64,000 nt of DNA from Nitrosopumilus sp. b3 (GTDB lineage Archaea > Thermoproteota > Nitrososphaeria > Nitrososphaerales > Nitrosopumilaceae), in contig NZ_MU078694.1 of the NCBI RefSeq assembly GCF_014078525.1, positions 451,885 through 515,884 on the forward strand. Direction: 5' to 3'. Every line of letters begins with the position of its first letter. Position 1 is the first letter of the stretch. Made by a program: the position numbers and the translations under genes. This document shows positions 43,583 through 53,186 of this stretch, one piece after another. The notes below the pieces were generated by a model. The model was not told where the DNA came from, did not search any database, and was given only the letters and a program-made list of their open reading frames with translations.

Positions 43583-44797
43583 TTGAAAGAAGAATATCAT
43601 TATGATTTAGTTGTTGTCGGAGGAGGACCAGCAGGTTCATCAGCAGCATTTACAGCTGCAAAAAATGGAGTCAAAGTTGCATTATTGGAAAAAGAAGACT
43701 CTATTGCAGAAACAGTGAGAACAAGTGGAGTCACATGGATTAAAAATATCAAAGAGTTCGGTATTCCAGATGATTGTTTTAATCCAATTAAAAATTTCTC
43801 ATTTTGTTCATCAAACAACGAAGTAACAATTAGCGATTCAGTCCCACGAGCTGCTGTTTTAGATGTTAGAAAATCGTATAGATGGCTAGCTGGGCAAGCA
43901 AAAGAATCAGGGGCAGACATCTTTTTGAAAATTAATGTCAACGAGGTAATCAAAAACAATGCAGGAGATATTGTAGGAGTAAGCGGAGTTGGTCCCAATG
44001 GGAAAGTTACATTTCATTCTAAAGTAGTAATTGATGCTAGTGGATTTCCATCTACAGTTTCCAAGGCAATGGGATTTGTTACTCAATGGAAGAGATTCGG
44101 TGCGGGAGCAGAGTACGAGGCAAAAGCAGAAAATGTTGAATCAGACACATGGTGGTTAATGGTAGGGCAGAAATACTCACCTGCAGGATATGCATGGATT
44201 TTTCCATTAGGAGACAATATTGTTAGAATTGGTGTAGGAGTTGGAAAACCAGAATCAAATGTTGACCCAACTCAAAGACTCAAAGAGTTAATTGATTCAA
44301 AGATAGGCCCAATACAAAAACTAGGAAAGATAACACCAATTGAATTTCATTACGGATTAATTCCTAATGATGGTTTATCAAGAGATACTGTTTTCAATAA
44401 TTTAATTTTAGTAGGAGATTCGGCAGGTCAAGCAAATCCATTAGTTTTAGAAGGAATCAGATATGCCATAAAATTTGGAAGAGTTGCCGGAAAAGTAGCA
44501 TCAGATGCAATCAAATCAGGAAAAACAGACAAAGATGCATTGTATTCGTATGAAGAAAATTGGAGAAAGGCAATTGAATCAAAAATCAATTCAGCAGGTA
44601 AAGTACAAAATAGATGGATTGGACTATCAGATAAAGAATGGGATAAAGAGTTAGACATTATCAAAGAATTGAATTCAGAAGAGTTTATTGATTTTATTAA
44701 AGCAGAATTTGGATTATCAAACATGGTAAAGTTGGCAACACATCATCCAAAACTTGCAGTAAGACAGCTCTTCAATTTAGTAAAAGGCAAAAAATAA
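43583..44797 (+). CDS. Geranylgeranyl reductase family flavoprotein
   Basis: A 404-residue FAD enzyme. The N-terminus has YDLVVVGGGPAGSSAAF; VIDASGFPSTVSKAMG and LVGDSAGQANPLVLEGIRYA are the family signatures. Archaeal members saturate the geranylgeranyl chains of membrane lipids at the membrane surface. WWLMVGQKYSPAGYAWIFPLG matches the pattern (Y-W-F/P) of the lipid-substrate region. TTG start; 3' end abuts the next convergent gene. Confidence 0.9.
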   Translation: MKEEYHYDLVVVGGGPAGSSAAFTAAKNGVKVALLEKEDSIAETVRTSGVTWIKNIKEFGIPDDCFNPIKNFSFCSSNNEVTISDSVPRAAVLDVRKSYRWLAGQAKESGADIFLKINVNEVIKNNAGDIVGVSGVGPNGKVTFHSKVVIDASGFPSTVSKAMGFVTQWKRFGAGAEYEAKAENVESDTWWLMVGQKYSPAGYAWIFPLGDNIVRIGVGVGKPESNVDPTQRLKELIDSKIGPIQKLGKITPIEFHYGLIPNDGLSRDTVFNNLILVGDSAGQANPLVLEGIRYAIKFGRVAGKVASDAIKSGKTDKDALYSYEENWRKAIESKINSAGKVQNRWIGLSDKEWDKELDIIKELNSEEFIDFIKAEFGLSNMVKLATHHPKLAVRQLFNLVKGKK

Positions 44798-47755
44798 TCA
44801 CTTTACATTAAAAAAGTCAGTTACACGAACATCATGATATTCTAATTGTATAACATAAAGCCCAGGATCAAATGGTTCAGATATTACTTTAGAGAACAAT
44901 CCTGAAGAATTGTCTTTTAGTGAAATCTCCTCTACCAGATTACCTCTCTGATCAAAAATATCAACAAACAGATCCTCTCTAAAGGCAATTGTTTTCTGAA
45001 CTGCTCCAGACACTATCAATTTATCATCTTCGTAGGATGCTTCAATTACTGCAGTTCGGGAGCGAATTGGAAGATATCGCTCAATTATCAACTTTAATTC
45101 GTCAATATTTTCATCCACACTTTTAGTATCTTTGTCAAGAAAACCAGCCTTTATTTCAGTGATTATAGACGAAAATCGTGAATTACTAGCAAAATCATCA
45201 CCACCAAATTTTTCTGCAAAGGATTCTAGTTCTTCAAATTCTCGAGCTAATTCAACCAAGTTCAAATCAGAGTTACTGTATTGGAAGTCAAATTCTTCTT
45301 CGACATGAACAATCTGAGTTGCCTTTGAATCCTGATACTGCAGCATTACCACATAGAGGCCAGGATCCGTAGGAGCAATCCATTGAGTGTAAAAATTACC
45401 TTGTTTTGTATCAGTGAATTTCAAACTGCTGTGAGTACTTCCATCCATATTGAAAATAGTCACGTATAGATTTTCACGTCTATCAAAAACAGATTTTTCA
45501 GTTGCACCATTTAGAATCCAGATATCTTTTTCAGGATCAAATGAAATATCATAGATGATTCGTGGGTTTTCTAAAACCAAGTACTCACTAAGATAATCCC
45601 CAATCTCAGAGATTTTTGATTCTGCATCAACAAAGTTTGCAATACTGATCAATTCATTAGCATCATCCATCATTTTGCTATATTCATCAATGTATGCAGA
45701 AAATTCACTGTTGTAAAAGGTAGACACCATGTTTGAGAAGGCATCAAGTTTTTTACGGAATTCAATACGCTTTATTTCATCTGCAGTATATCCAACATCA
45801 GAACCAAGGGGGTCATTTGCATATGCCTGTGATACATCAGTCCATTCCCCGAATAATTCCCTCACCAAAGCATCAGCTTGATCAAGGTCATTTTTTATTA
45901 CAAGATCTCTTACATCATCTATTTTCTCATTAAACTTTTCTGTAAATTCAATATAATTTGGCAAGAAGCGATTCTTTGTTAAACTAAGTTCGACCAAATT
46001 TTCAAGTGATTTTGCACGCTGTAGAATATCACTTGCACGCACTTTGAATGCATCCTTATCATATGAATCCAAATCAGATTTTATTTGAGGAGCTTTCTCA
46101 CTTACCCAAGTCAATAAAACTTCAATTCTGTCAATTCGCATAATTGAAGGATTGCCAGATTCCATTTGTTTGGCAGTTTCTAAAATTCTCAGAGCATTGT
46201 CAATCAAAAATAGATTTTCATAATCTGCTTGAAGCTCAGCCTTTTGTTTCATGGTTTTATATTGAAATTCTAAAAGGACTAGCGGATTTCGTTTTTCCCT
46301 TAATTCAGTCATCGATTGATCAAACTCAGATACAATTTCTAAGATCTCATCTGCAGATTCAGCATTTTCTACTCTTTCCAGGAGCAATTTCCAATCAGCT
46401 ACAAGTGCAGAATCAATTCCACTTGATTGTGAAATCTCAACACTCTTGTTAATCCTTGAGGAGATATCTATTATCTGAGCCATTTGCATGATTTCAGATT
46501 CTGAATCCAAAATGCTTTGAACTGAAGTTGCCAGAGCCAAATCAGTTTCCAAATCATCCCAATCAGGCATGATCAGATTGGCCAGATCACTGTTTTCCTC
46601 AGAATCATTTGAAATGAATCTCTCAACACTATCTAGCTCTCGTAGTAAAATTGCAGCTTGGTGTAATTCTGAAACACGGGTTTTTGATTCAATTAATTCA
46701 GCAATTGATTCTTTACTCATCAAAGATGGTTTAAGAGACTCCCAATCGTTTTGAACCAGTCTATAGAGATCACTTTGTTTTCTGGATACAACATCAAGGT
46801 ATCTTGATTTTGAAAGGATGTCAATTAGTTCCCCTAATTCATCAGAATAGACAGGGGCAGTTCCTCGTGCAAAAATAAATCCCACCTCATTTTTCACAGG
46901 TTTGCTCATTACAGTGTCAGATTTTTTCATCAAGTTGAGCAATGTCTCTTCTAACTCATCAAATGTGGGCGTTCTTTGATTGCTTATCTTTTCAGGATTT
47001 ACATTTCTAATATCCACAAAGACATCACTTAACAAATTTATGGCTGTGGTTTTATCACCAATTTGATAGTAAAATATTGCAGCGTAGATTGCTTTATCAA
47101 TGGACTTTGCGATTTCAAAAGATATTTCATCATCATCTAATAATTTTTGAACAGAATCTAGTGAAGAAGATATTGCAGGTCTAATTAAAGGATCAACATC
47201 TAGAATTAAATCATCAACAAAATATTCAGTCCATAAATTAACATAAGTAGATTCTAGATCAGATAGATTATTTGATGTTTGATTAGATATGGGTGATGCA
47301 ATTTCAAACAAGCCACTAATTGATAACGCTTGATCATTTACCAATTTTTGTGCCAAAGAAATTTTTTCATCATTGTTTGGTTCAGAGAAAGTTGATGATG
47401 AAACAGTAAATGTTGTTGATTTTGAGTAATCACCATAAAATAATTTGATTTCATATTCGCCTGGAAGTCCACAAATTCTACCTTTCAGTGGAATTACATC
47501 AGTAATGAAAACTCCATTTGATAAAGGCATGAGTTGTTGGATTTGACACAAATCACCTTCAGGATTAAAAATTTGCATTATCAAAAAAGAATCATCAGTT
47601 ATGCTTGCTATATTTCCATAAATGAAAAGAGGTTCGCCGCCATCATAATTTCCAAAATCATCAAGAATAGTAATCCTATCAGGGCTTTGAGCAGACGCAT
47701 AGACAGGCATCAATAGTAAGGCCATTAGGCTCAAAACTACTGGAAATTTCCCCAT
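44798..47755 (-). CDS. Large exported protein with Ig-like domains flanking a helical core
   Basis: A 985-residue protein with a signal peptide (VVLSLMALLLMPVYASAQ). An Ig-like domain lies at about 26-120 (ends YGDYSKSTTFTVS). The middle (about 130-750) is acidic, helical and coiled-coil-like. Two similar beta domains end the protein, both with DPGLYVV/IxLxY (about 845 and 965). No C-terminal anchor is seen. The Ig-like pattern recurs in the 1097-residue protein at 60562. It probably belongs to the cell envelope; the function is unknown. ATG start. Confidence 0.85.
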   Translation of the reverse strand: MGKFPVVLSLMALLLMPVYASAQSPDRITILDDFGNYDGGEPLFIYGNIASITDDSFLIMQIFNPEGDLCQIQQLMPLSNGVFITDVIPLKGRICGLPGEYEIKLFYGDYSKSTTFTVSSSTFSEPNNDEKISLAQKLVNDQALSISGLFEIASPISNQTSNNLSDLESTYVNLWTEYFVDDLILDVDPLIRPAISSSLDSVQKLLDDDEISFEIAKSIDKAIYAAIFYYQIGDKTTAINLLSDVFVDIRNVNPEKISNQRTPTFDELEETLLNLMKKSDTVMSKPVKNEVGFIFARGTAPVYSDELGELIDILSKSRYLDVVSRKQSDLYRLVQNDWESLKPSLMSKESIAELIESKTRVSELHQAAILLRELDSVERFISNDSEENSDLANLIMPDWDDLETDLALATSVQSILDSESEIMQMAQIIDISSRINKSVEISQSSGIDSALVADWKLLLERVENAESADEILEIVSEFDQSMTELREKRNPLVLLEFQYKTMKQKAELQADYENLFLIDNALRILETAKQMESGNPSIMRIDRIEVLLTWVSEKAPQIKSDLDSYDKDAFKVRASDILQRAKSLENLVELSLTKNRFLPNYIEFTEKFNEKIDDVRDLVIKNDLDQADALVRELFGEWTDVSQAYANDPLGSDVGYTADEIKRIEFRKKLDAFSNMVSTFYNSEFSAYIDEYSKMMDDANELISIANFVDAESKISEIGDYLSEYLVLENPRIIYDISFDPEKDIWILNGATEKSVFDRRENLYVTIFNMDGSTHSSLKFTDTKQGNFYTQWIAPTDPGLYVVMLQYQDSKATQIVHVEEEFDFQYSNSDLNLVELAREFEELESFAEKFGGDDFASNSRFSSIITEIKAGFLDKDTKSVDENIDELKLIIERYLPIRSRTAVIEASYEDDKLIVSGAVQKTIAFREDLFVDIFDQRGNLVEEISLKDNSSGLFSKVISEPFDPGLYVIQLEYHDVRVTDFFNVK

Positions 47756-47829
47756 AAAGTTACAAACCGAGATTAATCATACTTAAAACTTGAGTAGCTA
47801 TGATATGTAGAAAATCCTATTCTATATAA

Positions 47830-48045
47830 TCAAGCCATGACAACTACATTACTGTAGTTGCCAGACTTGATTTTTGGTACAGTGTTGGTATGGCTGGTAT
47901 TTTTCAACATACAAATTGAATGAAATTGCTCTCTTGTGCAAAGTGCACAATTTTTACAAATCATGCTATTGGTCTTCAAGCAGTGTGAACATTTAGTATG
48001 CTCATATAATTTTCCACCACAGTTTCTGCATGATTCATCAGGCAA
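47830..48045 (-). CDS. Small Cys-rich zinc-ribbon-like protein
   Basis: A 71-residue protein starting at TTG. Its Cys residues form pairs: SCRNCGG, KCSHC, ICKNCALC, then HSICML. Two zinc sites of the rubredoxin-knuckle type are likely. The C-terminal 25 residues are polar. It may act as a small regulator or adaptor; no family is recognised. Confidence 0.72.
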   Translation of the reverse strand: MPDESCRNCGGKLYEHTKCSHCLKTNSMICKNCALCTREQFHSICMLKNTSHTNTVPKIKSGNYSNVVVMA

Positions 48046-48157
48046 TTCTTTTCAAACTAAAATAATTATAAATAAAATATAAGAAGCACGTATAAGTCGT
48101 TCATATCAATCATCAGTGAAACGAAAATTAAAATGAAATAAAAAATCAGCATCAGTT

Positions 48158-48787
48158 ATGGATGGAGTAAGAAAGACTTTTGATGAATGGGCTCAAAATG
48201 GGAGGGCAGAATTAATGGAGGCAGAGCACGGAAAGAATGTTTCAAAATTTTTACAATCCATATCTTTTGAGAAACCATTTACATTTCTTGATGTAGGTTG
48301 TGGAAATGGTTGGGTAGTAAAAAAAATTTCAAAAGAGAAAAATTGTAGAAAGGCAGTAGGGATTGACAAAAGTAAGAAAATGATCATTCAGGCAAATCAA
48401 AAAAAGGATAGTGATAAAGAAGAATTTATTCATACAGATGTTGAGTCAATGAAATACAAAGGAAAATTTGATTTTATTTTCTCAATGGAATCGATTTACT
48501 ATGCAGATTCAATTGATGTTGCTCTTAAGAAAATATTTAGCATGTTAAAACCAGGAGGAAGTTTTTTCTGTGGGACGGATTTTTACTCTGAAAACAAGGC
48601 TACTGCAAAATGGGCAAAAATTATGAAAATACAAATGCATTTGCATTCAAAAAAAGAATGGAAAGAGTTTTTTAAAAATACAGGATTCATAACAAAAACA
48701 AAGCAAATCAAAGATTTGAAAAGTAGGAAAAAATGGAAACGTGAATTTGGCACATTGTTCATCATAGGGACAAAGCCACAAAGGTAA
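48158..48787 (+). CDS. Class I SAM-dependent methyltransferase
   Basis: A 209-residue protein with the SAM loop FLDVGCGNGWVVKKIS (about 45-60), the acidic motif AVGIDKSKKM and the motif FIFSMESIYYADS, typical of the methyltransferase-11 group. The C-terminus is basic, with RKKWKREFGTLFIIGTK. The target could be a small molecule, lipid or RNA and cannot be told. ATG start; it ends 33 bp before the RNase P RNA. Confidence 0.85.
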   Translation: MDGVRKTFDEWAQNGRAELMEAEHGKNVSKFLQSISFEKPFTFLDVGCGNGWVVKKISKEKNCRKAVGIDKSKKMIIQANQKKDSDKEEFIHTDVESMKYKGKFDFIFSMESIYYADSIDVALKKIFSMLKPGGSFFCGTDFYSENKATAKWAKIMKIQMHLHSKKEWKEFFKNTGFITKTKQIKDLKSRKKWKREFGTLFIIGTKPQR

Positions 48788-48820
48788 TACTCAAATTCGA
48801 TCAAGATGTTATAATATCAT

Positions 48821-49100
48821 GTGAGCTGGAGCACGAGACGCTGCTACGGCAGAGGAAACTCCTCCCTCCATACAGGAAATGTGATCCGGAGATGGATAAT
48901 CAGAGATGATTGGCAACGGAGCAGAAAAAAATCCAATATGGCGCACTATGATGGCAAAACCTGAGGTTTCCATAAACGGAATGAAACAAGCCGCCCCACA
49001 TGGAGCAAGGCCAAACAGAACTTAAAGTTCCTGTACTAGGTTCAGGTAGGCTGCAAAGCGAAATATCGTGAAAACAGAAGGAGGGTTACTCCCAGCACAC
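48821..49100 (+). ncRNA. rnpB: RNase P RNA (archaeal type)
   Basis: Not a protein gene. The 5' part GTGAGCTGG pairs with CCAGCACAC at the 3' end to form helix P1 (A-A mismatch inside). Near the 5' end GGCAGAGGAAACTCC matches the conserved CR-I element (AGAGGAAAxTC), and near the 3' end ACAGAAGGAGGGTTACTCCC matches the CR-V element (ACAGAAGGxGGxTTA). A T-run (49102-49107) follows. The RNA processes the 5' end of precursor tRNAs with its protein subunits. The ends are set by P1 pairing and may be off by a few bases. Confidence 0.92.
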
Positions 49101-49120
49101 ATTTTTTAATTTTTAAAATT

Positions 49121-50488
49121 CTAACTCATAGATTGAGCATTCTCTTTACAAATTTCTGCGGCACAACCACATGATGCATCACATAGACAAGAGCCTTGCA
49201 TCTCACAATCACATTCAGAGCCCATTTCAGCAGATGCAGCACAGCCACATGCTGCCTCTTCACGACTAGCCAATGTTGGAGGAGGGGTTGTTGTTTCTTG
49301 AGGTGCTGTGTCTTCATAAACACTTCTAGTTTGTTGATAATCAGTTTCATCTTTTAATTGGGCCTCACCTCTATTGGTTTGATAACCTCCAGATGATGCA
49401 CTGGTTTGATAACCAACTAATCTACTAGGATCAATTCCTTGTTGACCAACTTTTTCGTTTTTAAGAGATCTACTACTTACAAAGAAAAATGCAATTCCTG
49501 CAACTGCAGCTAGTCCTGCCATTCCATATACTATGAAAATTGGAAAATCACCAGTAGATGTTGTACCATAACCTTCAGGGGTTGTTGGAGTGACACCTGC
49601 AATTTCAAGACCATCCAAAACATCCAAAGCACCAAATCCAATTAAAGATAAGTTAGCTGTGTCTGAAGATTGTACACTTCTAATAACATATCTTTCATCA
49701 GCATTAATTTCTGCTGTAAATACTCTTTCTACTTGTCTTCCTTCTCTAATACTACTTTCACCCATAGTCCAAGTAGAGACGACAAATCCCGAAATAGATT
49801 CATCCAATCCAAATGTTCCAGCATCTACATTGATACCAGTAGGATCAAACAAAAAGTGCCAATTAGTAATTGGCTGTTCTAAAATAAAGTCAGCATTGAT
49901 TACAGGTCTATGAAGAACTTCTTCGGCTTCAGTTCCAGAGATCACATTAAAAACTTCAGGTTCTTGGTCTCTTAGCATGTTAATTGGGATATTGATTTCA
50001 ACACCATCAATGTTAATTTCGTCATTTACAGTCATACCTCTCCATCCTAAATCTACCAATGATCTTTGAGAATCTTGGGTAATCACATAACCAGAAAGAG
50101 TTCCTTCAAGAAGGACTTTGTAATCTATTGATGTGTTGATATTTCTTCCTTTAAGAAAGAATTCATAGGCCACATTCAAGTCGGAAATTTTTGCATGACT
50201 TCCATCATCAGATAATTTTTGATTTAATTTATTCATTAATTCTCGAACTCCAGGGTTTGAAGAATCTGCAACTCCAGAAACAGTCCATTCTTTTCCTTGG
50301 AGTTCATCAAAGAGTTGTCCACCGTTAGGATATTCAATAAAGACAGTTTTTAGATAATGCATTGAAAATGGAGATTCATCAGCATTTGGATTTATTCGTG
50401 CATCTAATTGTGCAGCCCATGCAGGACTAGAAGTTCCAAATACAACAAGACCCACAAGTAAAACTGTTAAAATTACAGCCCTAGACAC
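49121..50488 (-). CDS. Membrane-anchored protein with metallothionein-like cytoplasmic Cys tail
   Basis: A 455-residue protein from GTG. A signal peptide (VILTVLLVGLVVFGTSSPAWA) leads to an outside domain (about 27-310), then a single span at about 315-338 (FPIFIVYGMAGLAAVAGIAF) and an inside tail. The tail (410-455) has nine Cys, eight of them in four CxC pairs (414/416, 426/428, 434/436, 440/442), a pattern of metallothioneins and metal-cluster proteins. The outside domain has no family that I recognise. It may sense or hold copper or zinc (inference). Topology is a prediction. Confidence 0.8.
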   Translation of the reverse strand: MSRAVILTVLLVGLVVFGTSSPAWAAQLDARINPNADESPFSMHYLKTVFIEYPNGGQLFDELQGKEWTVSGVADSSNPGVRELMNKLNQKLSDDGSHAKISDLNVAYEFFLKGRNINTSIDYKVLLEGTLSGYVITQDSQRSLVDLGWRGMTVNDEINIDGVEINIPINMLRDQEPEVFNVISGTEAEEVLHRPVINADFILEQPITNWHFLFDPTGINVDAGTFGLDESISGFVVSTWTMGESSIREGRQVERVFTAEINADERYVIRSVQSSDTANLSLIGFGALDVLDGLEIAGVTPTTPEGYGTTSTGDFPIFIVYGMAGLAAVAGIAFFFVSSRSLKNEKVGQQGIDPSRLVGYQTSASSGGYQTNRGEAQLKDETDYQQTRSVYEDTAPQETTTPPPTLASREEAACGCAASAEMGSECDCEMQGSCLCDASCGCAAEICKENAQSMS

Positions 50489-50604
50489 GAGTAAAATTCA
50501 CAAAATAACAGTAATAAACCTATCCTAAATTTTCTGATCGCATTTTTTTGAAAAAGTAATATGAGGTAATATAACAAATCTTGATAGTTTTAGGGGAAAA
50601 TGGA

Positions 50605-51525
50605 ATGATCACAGTATTAGCAGGAGGAACAGGTTCAGTCAAATTAGTTAGAGGGCTAGTTGCTCAAGAATCCAAAGTCAATGTGATTAGCAATGTTGGA
50701 GATAATTATTGGCTTTATGGTCTCTATGTTTGCCCAGATATCGACACTATCGTTTACGGTTTAGCAGATTTACTTGATCAAGAAAGAGGTTGGGGAATGA
50801 AGAAAGATACTTTCAACTTTTTGCGTCAAATGGAAGTTTTTGGAGAAGAGACATGGTTCAGAGTGGGAGACAGAGATGCTGCAACACATTTGATTAGAAC
50901 AAATATGTTAAAAAATGGAAAAAATCTTAGCGACATCACAAAATGGATGTGTGAGAAATTTGCAGTAAGTGCCAACATCATCCCAGTTACAGATAACAGT
51001 ATTGAAACAAGAATTACAACGGACAAAGGAGAATTACACTTACAAGAATATTGGGTAAAGCACAGAGGTAAAGATCCAGTTTTAGGAATTCAATATATCG
51101 GAGCCGATAAGGCACGTCCAAACCCTGAAGCAGTGAATGCCATCCATGATGCAGATATGGTAATTTTGGCTCCAGGAAATCCACTAACATCGATTGGTCC
51201 AATGCTACAGATTAAAGGAATTAGAAAAGAATTATCAAAAATCAAGAAAAAAGTTGTTGCAGTGAGTCCTCTGATTGGGGAGAATGCAATTAGTGGGCCT
51301 GCAGCAAAATACATGCAAGCAGCAGGAATTGAATCAAATGCTTATGGATTAGCAAAAATGTATTCAGATGTATGTTCCAACATAATATTAGATACGAAAG
51401 ACAGATTACTTACAAAGAAAATTCAAAGTTTGGATATGAGAGTTTTTGAAACTAAAATAACTATGAAAAATAAATTAGCTGAAGACGCATTAGCAAATTT
51501 CATTTTAAAACAAGTCCACGTTTAA
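50605..51525 (+). CDS. cofD: 2-phospho-L-lactate transferase
   Basis: A 306-residue enzyme of F420 synthesis that joins the activated phospholactate (or phosphoenolpyruvate) part to Fo. ITVLAGGTGSVKLVRGL at the start and VGDNYWLYGLYVCPDIDTI are the CofD signatures. ATG at 50605 starts at the conserved core, with AGGGGA 8 bp before it; a TTG start at 50581 is less likely. It is followed by cofC one base after its stop. Confidence 0.94.
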   Translation: MITVLAGGTGSVKLVRGLVAQESKVNVISNVGDNYWLYGLYVCPDIDTIVYGLADLLDQERGWGMKKDTFNFLRQMEVFGEETWFRVGDRDAATHLIRTNMLKNGKNLSDITKWMCEKFAVSANIIPVTDNSIETRITTDKGELHLQEYWVKHRGKDPVLGIQYIGADKARPNPEAVNAIHDADMVILAPGNPLTSIGPMLQIKGIRKELSKIKKKVVAVSPLIGENAISGPAAKYMQAAGIESNAYGLAKMYSDVCSNIILDTKDRLLTKKIQSLDMRVFETKITMKNKLAEDALANFILKQVHV

Positions 51526-51526
51526 T

Positions 51527-52165
51527 TTGAAAATAGCTGCAATAATTCCTGTAAAAACTTTCTCTAAAGCAAAGACACGTTTAGATTTATCTCCAGAAAA
51601 AATTGAAAATTTGTGTGAGGTTATGCTAGAAGAAATTCTGCACACAATTTCAATCTCACCTCATATTGATAAAACAGTAATCGTAACAAAAGAAGAAAAA
51701 GCAATAGAGATTGGAAAAAAATTCAAGGCAGTTGTCTTGATTGATGAAAAAGAAGAGAGTGTAAATAACGCAGTAGCAATTGCAGACAAATATCTTTTAG
51801 AAAACAATTTTGATGCATCCATTGTTTTTCCTCAAGACATTCCATACATCAAAACACAGGACATTGATTTTATGCTAAACTACAAGTCACCTCCAAATTT
51901 TGCAATAATTATTCCCTCAAGAAGATTTGATGGGACAAATGCCCTTGCAAGAATGCCTATCGATTTAATGGAAACCCATTATGATGAGGACAGTTATAAA
52001 ATTCATATGAATACTGCAAAAGAGCACACCCTAAATGTTGCAATGGTTTTTGTTAAAAGAATAATGTGGGATGTAGACAATATGGAAGATTTGAGATTTT
52101 TACTAGAACAAAAAGACAAGCCACATATTACTGAAAAAATTAAAAAAATTTTAGAAATCAACTGA
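51527..52165 (+). CDS. cofC: 2-phospho-L-lactate guanylyltransferase
   Basis: A 212-residue nucleotidyltransferase with IAAIIPVKTFSKAKTRLDLSP (NTP-binding start) and VFPQDIPYIKTQDID (metal Asp). It activates phospholactate or a related acid with GTP to feed cofD. The start is TTG at 51527, one base after the cofD stop, with no ATG near; the homologous start matches. Part of the cofDC operon. Confidence 0.94.
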   Translation: MKIAAIIPVKTFSKAKTRLDLSPEKIENLCEVMLEEILHTISISPHIDKTVIVTKEEKAIEIGKKFKAVVLIDEKEESVNNAVAIADKYLLENNFDASIVFPQDIPYIKTQDIDFMLNYKSPPNFAIIIPSRRFDGTNALARMPIDLMETHYDEDSYKIHMNTAKEHTLNVAMVFVKRIMWDVDNMEDLRFLLEQKDKPHITEKIKKILEIN

Positions 52166-52277
52166 ATTGCAGTTTTAGTAAGATCAAAAAAATCAAGATT
52201 GGGATCACCAACAAACTTATAAACTATAATTTAGAAAATCTTAAATAGTATCATAAAAGGTTTTGTGAGATATAAAG

Positions 52278-53186
52278 ATGGTTAAAAATGTAAATCCAAA
52301 AGACAAATGCCCAAGATGTGGGCAAGGAACAGTTGTCACTGATGCCAATACAGGAGAGAATTTTTGTGGTAAATGTGGATTTGTAATTACTGATAAAGTT
52401 GAAGAGTCAGGGCCAGAATGGAGATCATTTTCAAATGAAGGTGAAAACAAGAGTAGGGCAGGAGTTCCAACATCACTTGCAATGCACGATATGGGATTAG
52501 CCACTGTAATCAACCCACAAAACCGTGATGCAACAGGAAAGCCATTGACTGCTTCGATGAAGAGTACTATCGAGAGACTAAGAACTTGGGATAGCAGAAG
52601 TCAAGTTCACGAGCCAGTTGATAGAAATTTCAGACAGGCATTTAGTGAATTAGACAGATTAAAAGACAAACTTGCAGTAGGAGACGCAGTAATTGAAAAA
52701 GCAGCATACATTTACAGAAAAGCTCTAGAGAAAGGCTTGGTCAGAGGACGTTCAATTTCAGCGCTAATCGCATCAGCACTTTATGCTGCATGCAGAGATA
52801 CAGAAACCCCACGAACTCTAAAAGACATCGGTCAAGCAAGTAACATCAAAAGAAAAGACATTGCAAGATGTTATAGGCTATTACTGAGAGAATTGAATTT
52901 AAAAATGCCAGTAGTAGATCCGATAAAATGTATTTCAAGAATTGCAAGTAAGGCAGGACTGTCAGAGAAAACAAAAAGAAAGGCAACTAAAATTTTGCAA
53001 ACAGCAGAAGAAAACAAAATTTCTGCAGGAAAGGATCCAATGGGATTAGCTGCTGCTGCACTTTATGTAGCATGTGTCACAAATGGGGAAAACAAAACAC
53101 AAAGAGATGTTGCAGAAGCTGCAGGAGTGACCGAAGTCACAATCAGAAATAGATACAAAGGTTTGAAAGTAGCACTAAATCTTTAA
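52278..53186 (+). CDS. tfb: Transcription initiation factor TFB
   Basis: A 302-residue basal factor. The N-terminal zinc ribbon is KCPRCGQGTVV and NFCGKCGFVI; the linker holds the B-finger region. Two cyclin-like repeats follow (about 110-195 and 205-300), each with helix-turn-helix character, the second ending EVTIRNRYKGL. It bridges TBP/TATA DNA and RNA polymerase. Thaumarchaea often have several TFBs, so this is one of a set. ATG start; 12-bp overlap with the convergent protease gene. Confidence 0.97.
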   Translation: MVKNVNPKDKCPRCGQGTVVTDANTGENFCGKCGFVITDKVEESGPEWRSFSNEGENKSRAGVPTSLAMHDMGLATVINPQNRDATGKPLTASMKSTIERLRTWDSRSQVHEPVDRNFRQAFSELDRLKDKLAVGDAVIEKAAYIYRKALEKGLVRGRSISALIASALYAACRDTETPRTLKDIGQASNIKRKDIARCYRLLLRELNLKMPVVDPIKCISRIASKAGLSEKTKRKATKILQTAEENKISAGKDPMGLAAAALYVACVTNGENKTQRDVAEAAGVTEVTIRNRYKGLKVALNL

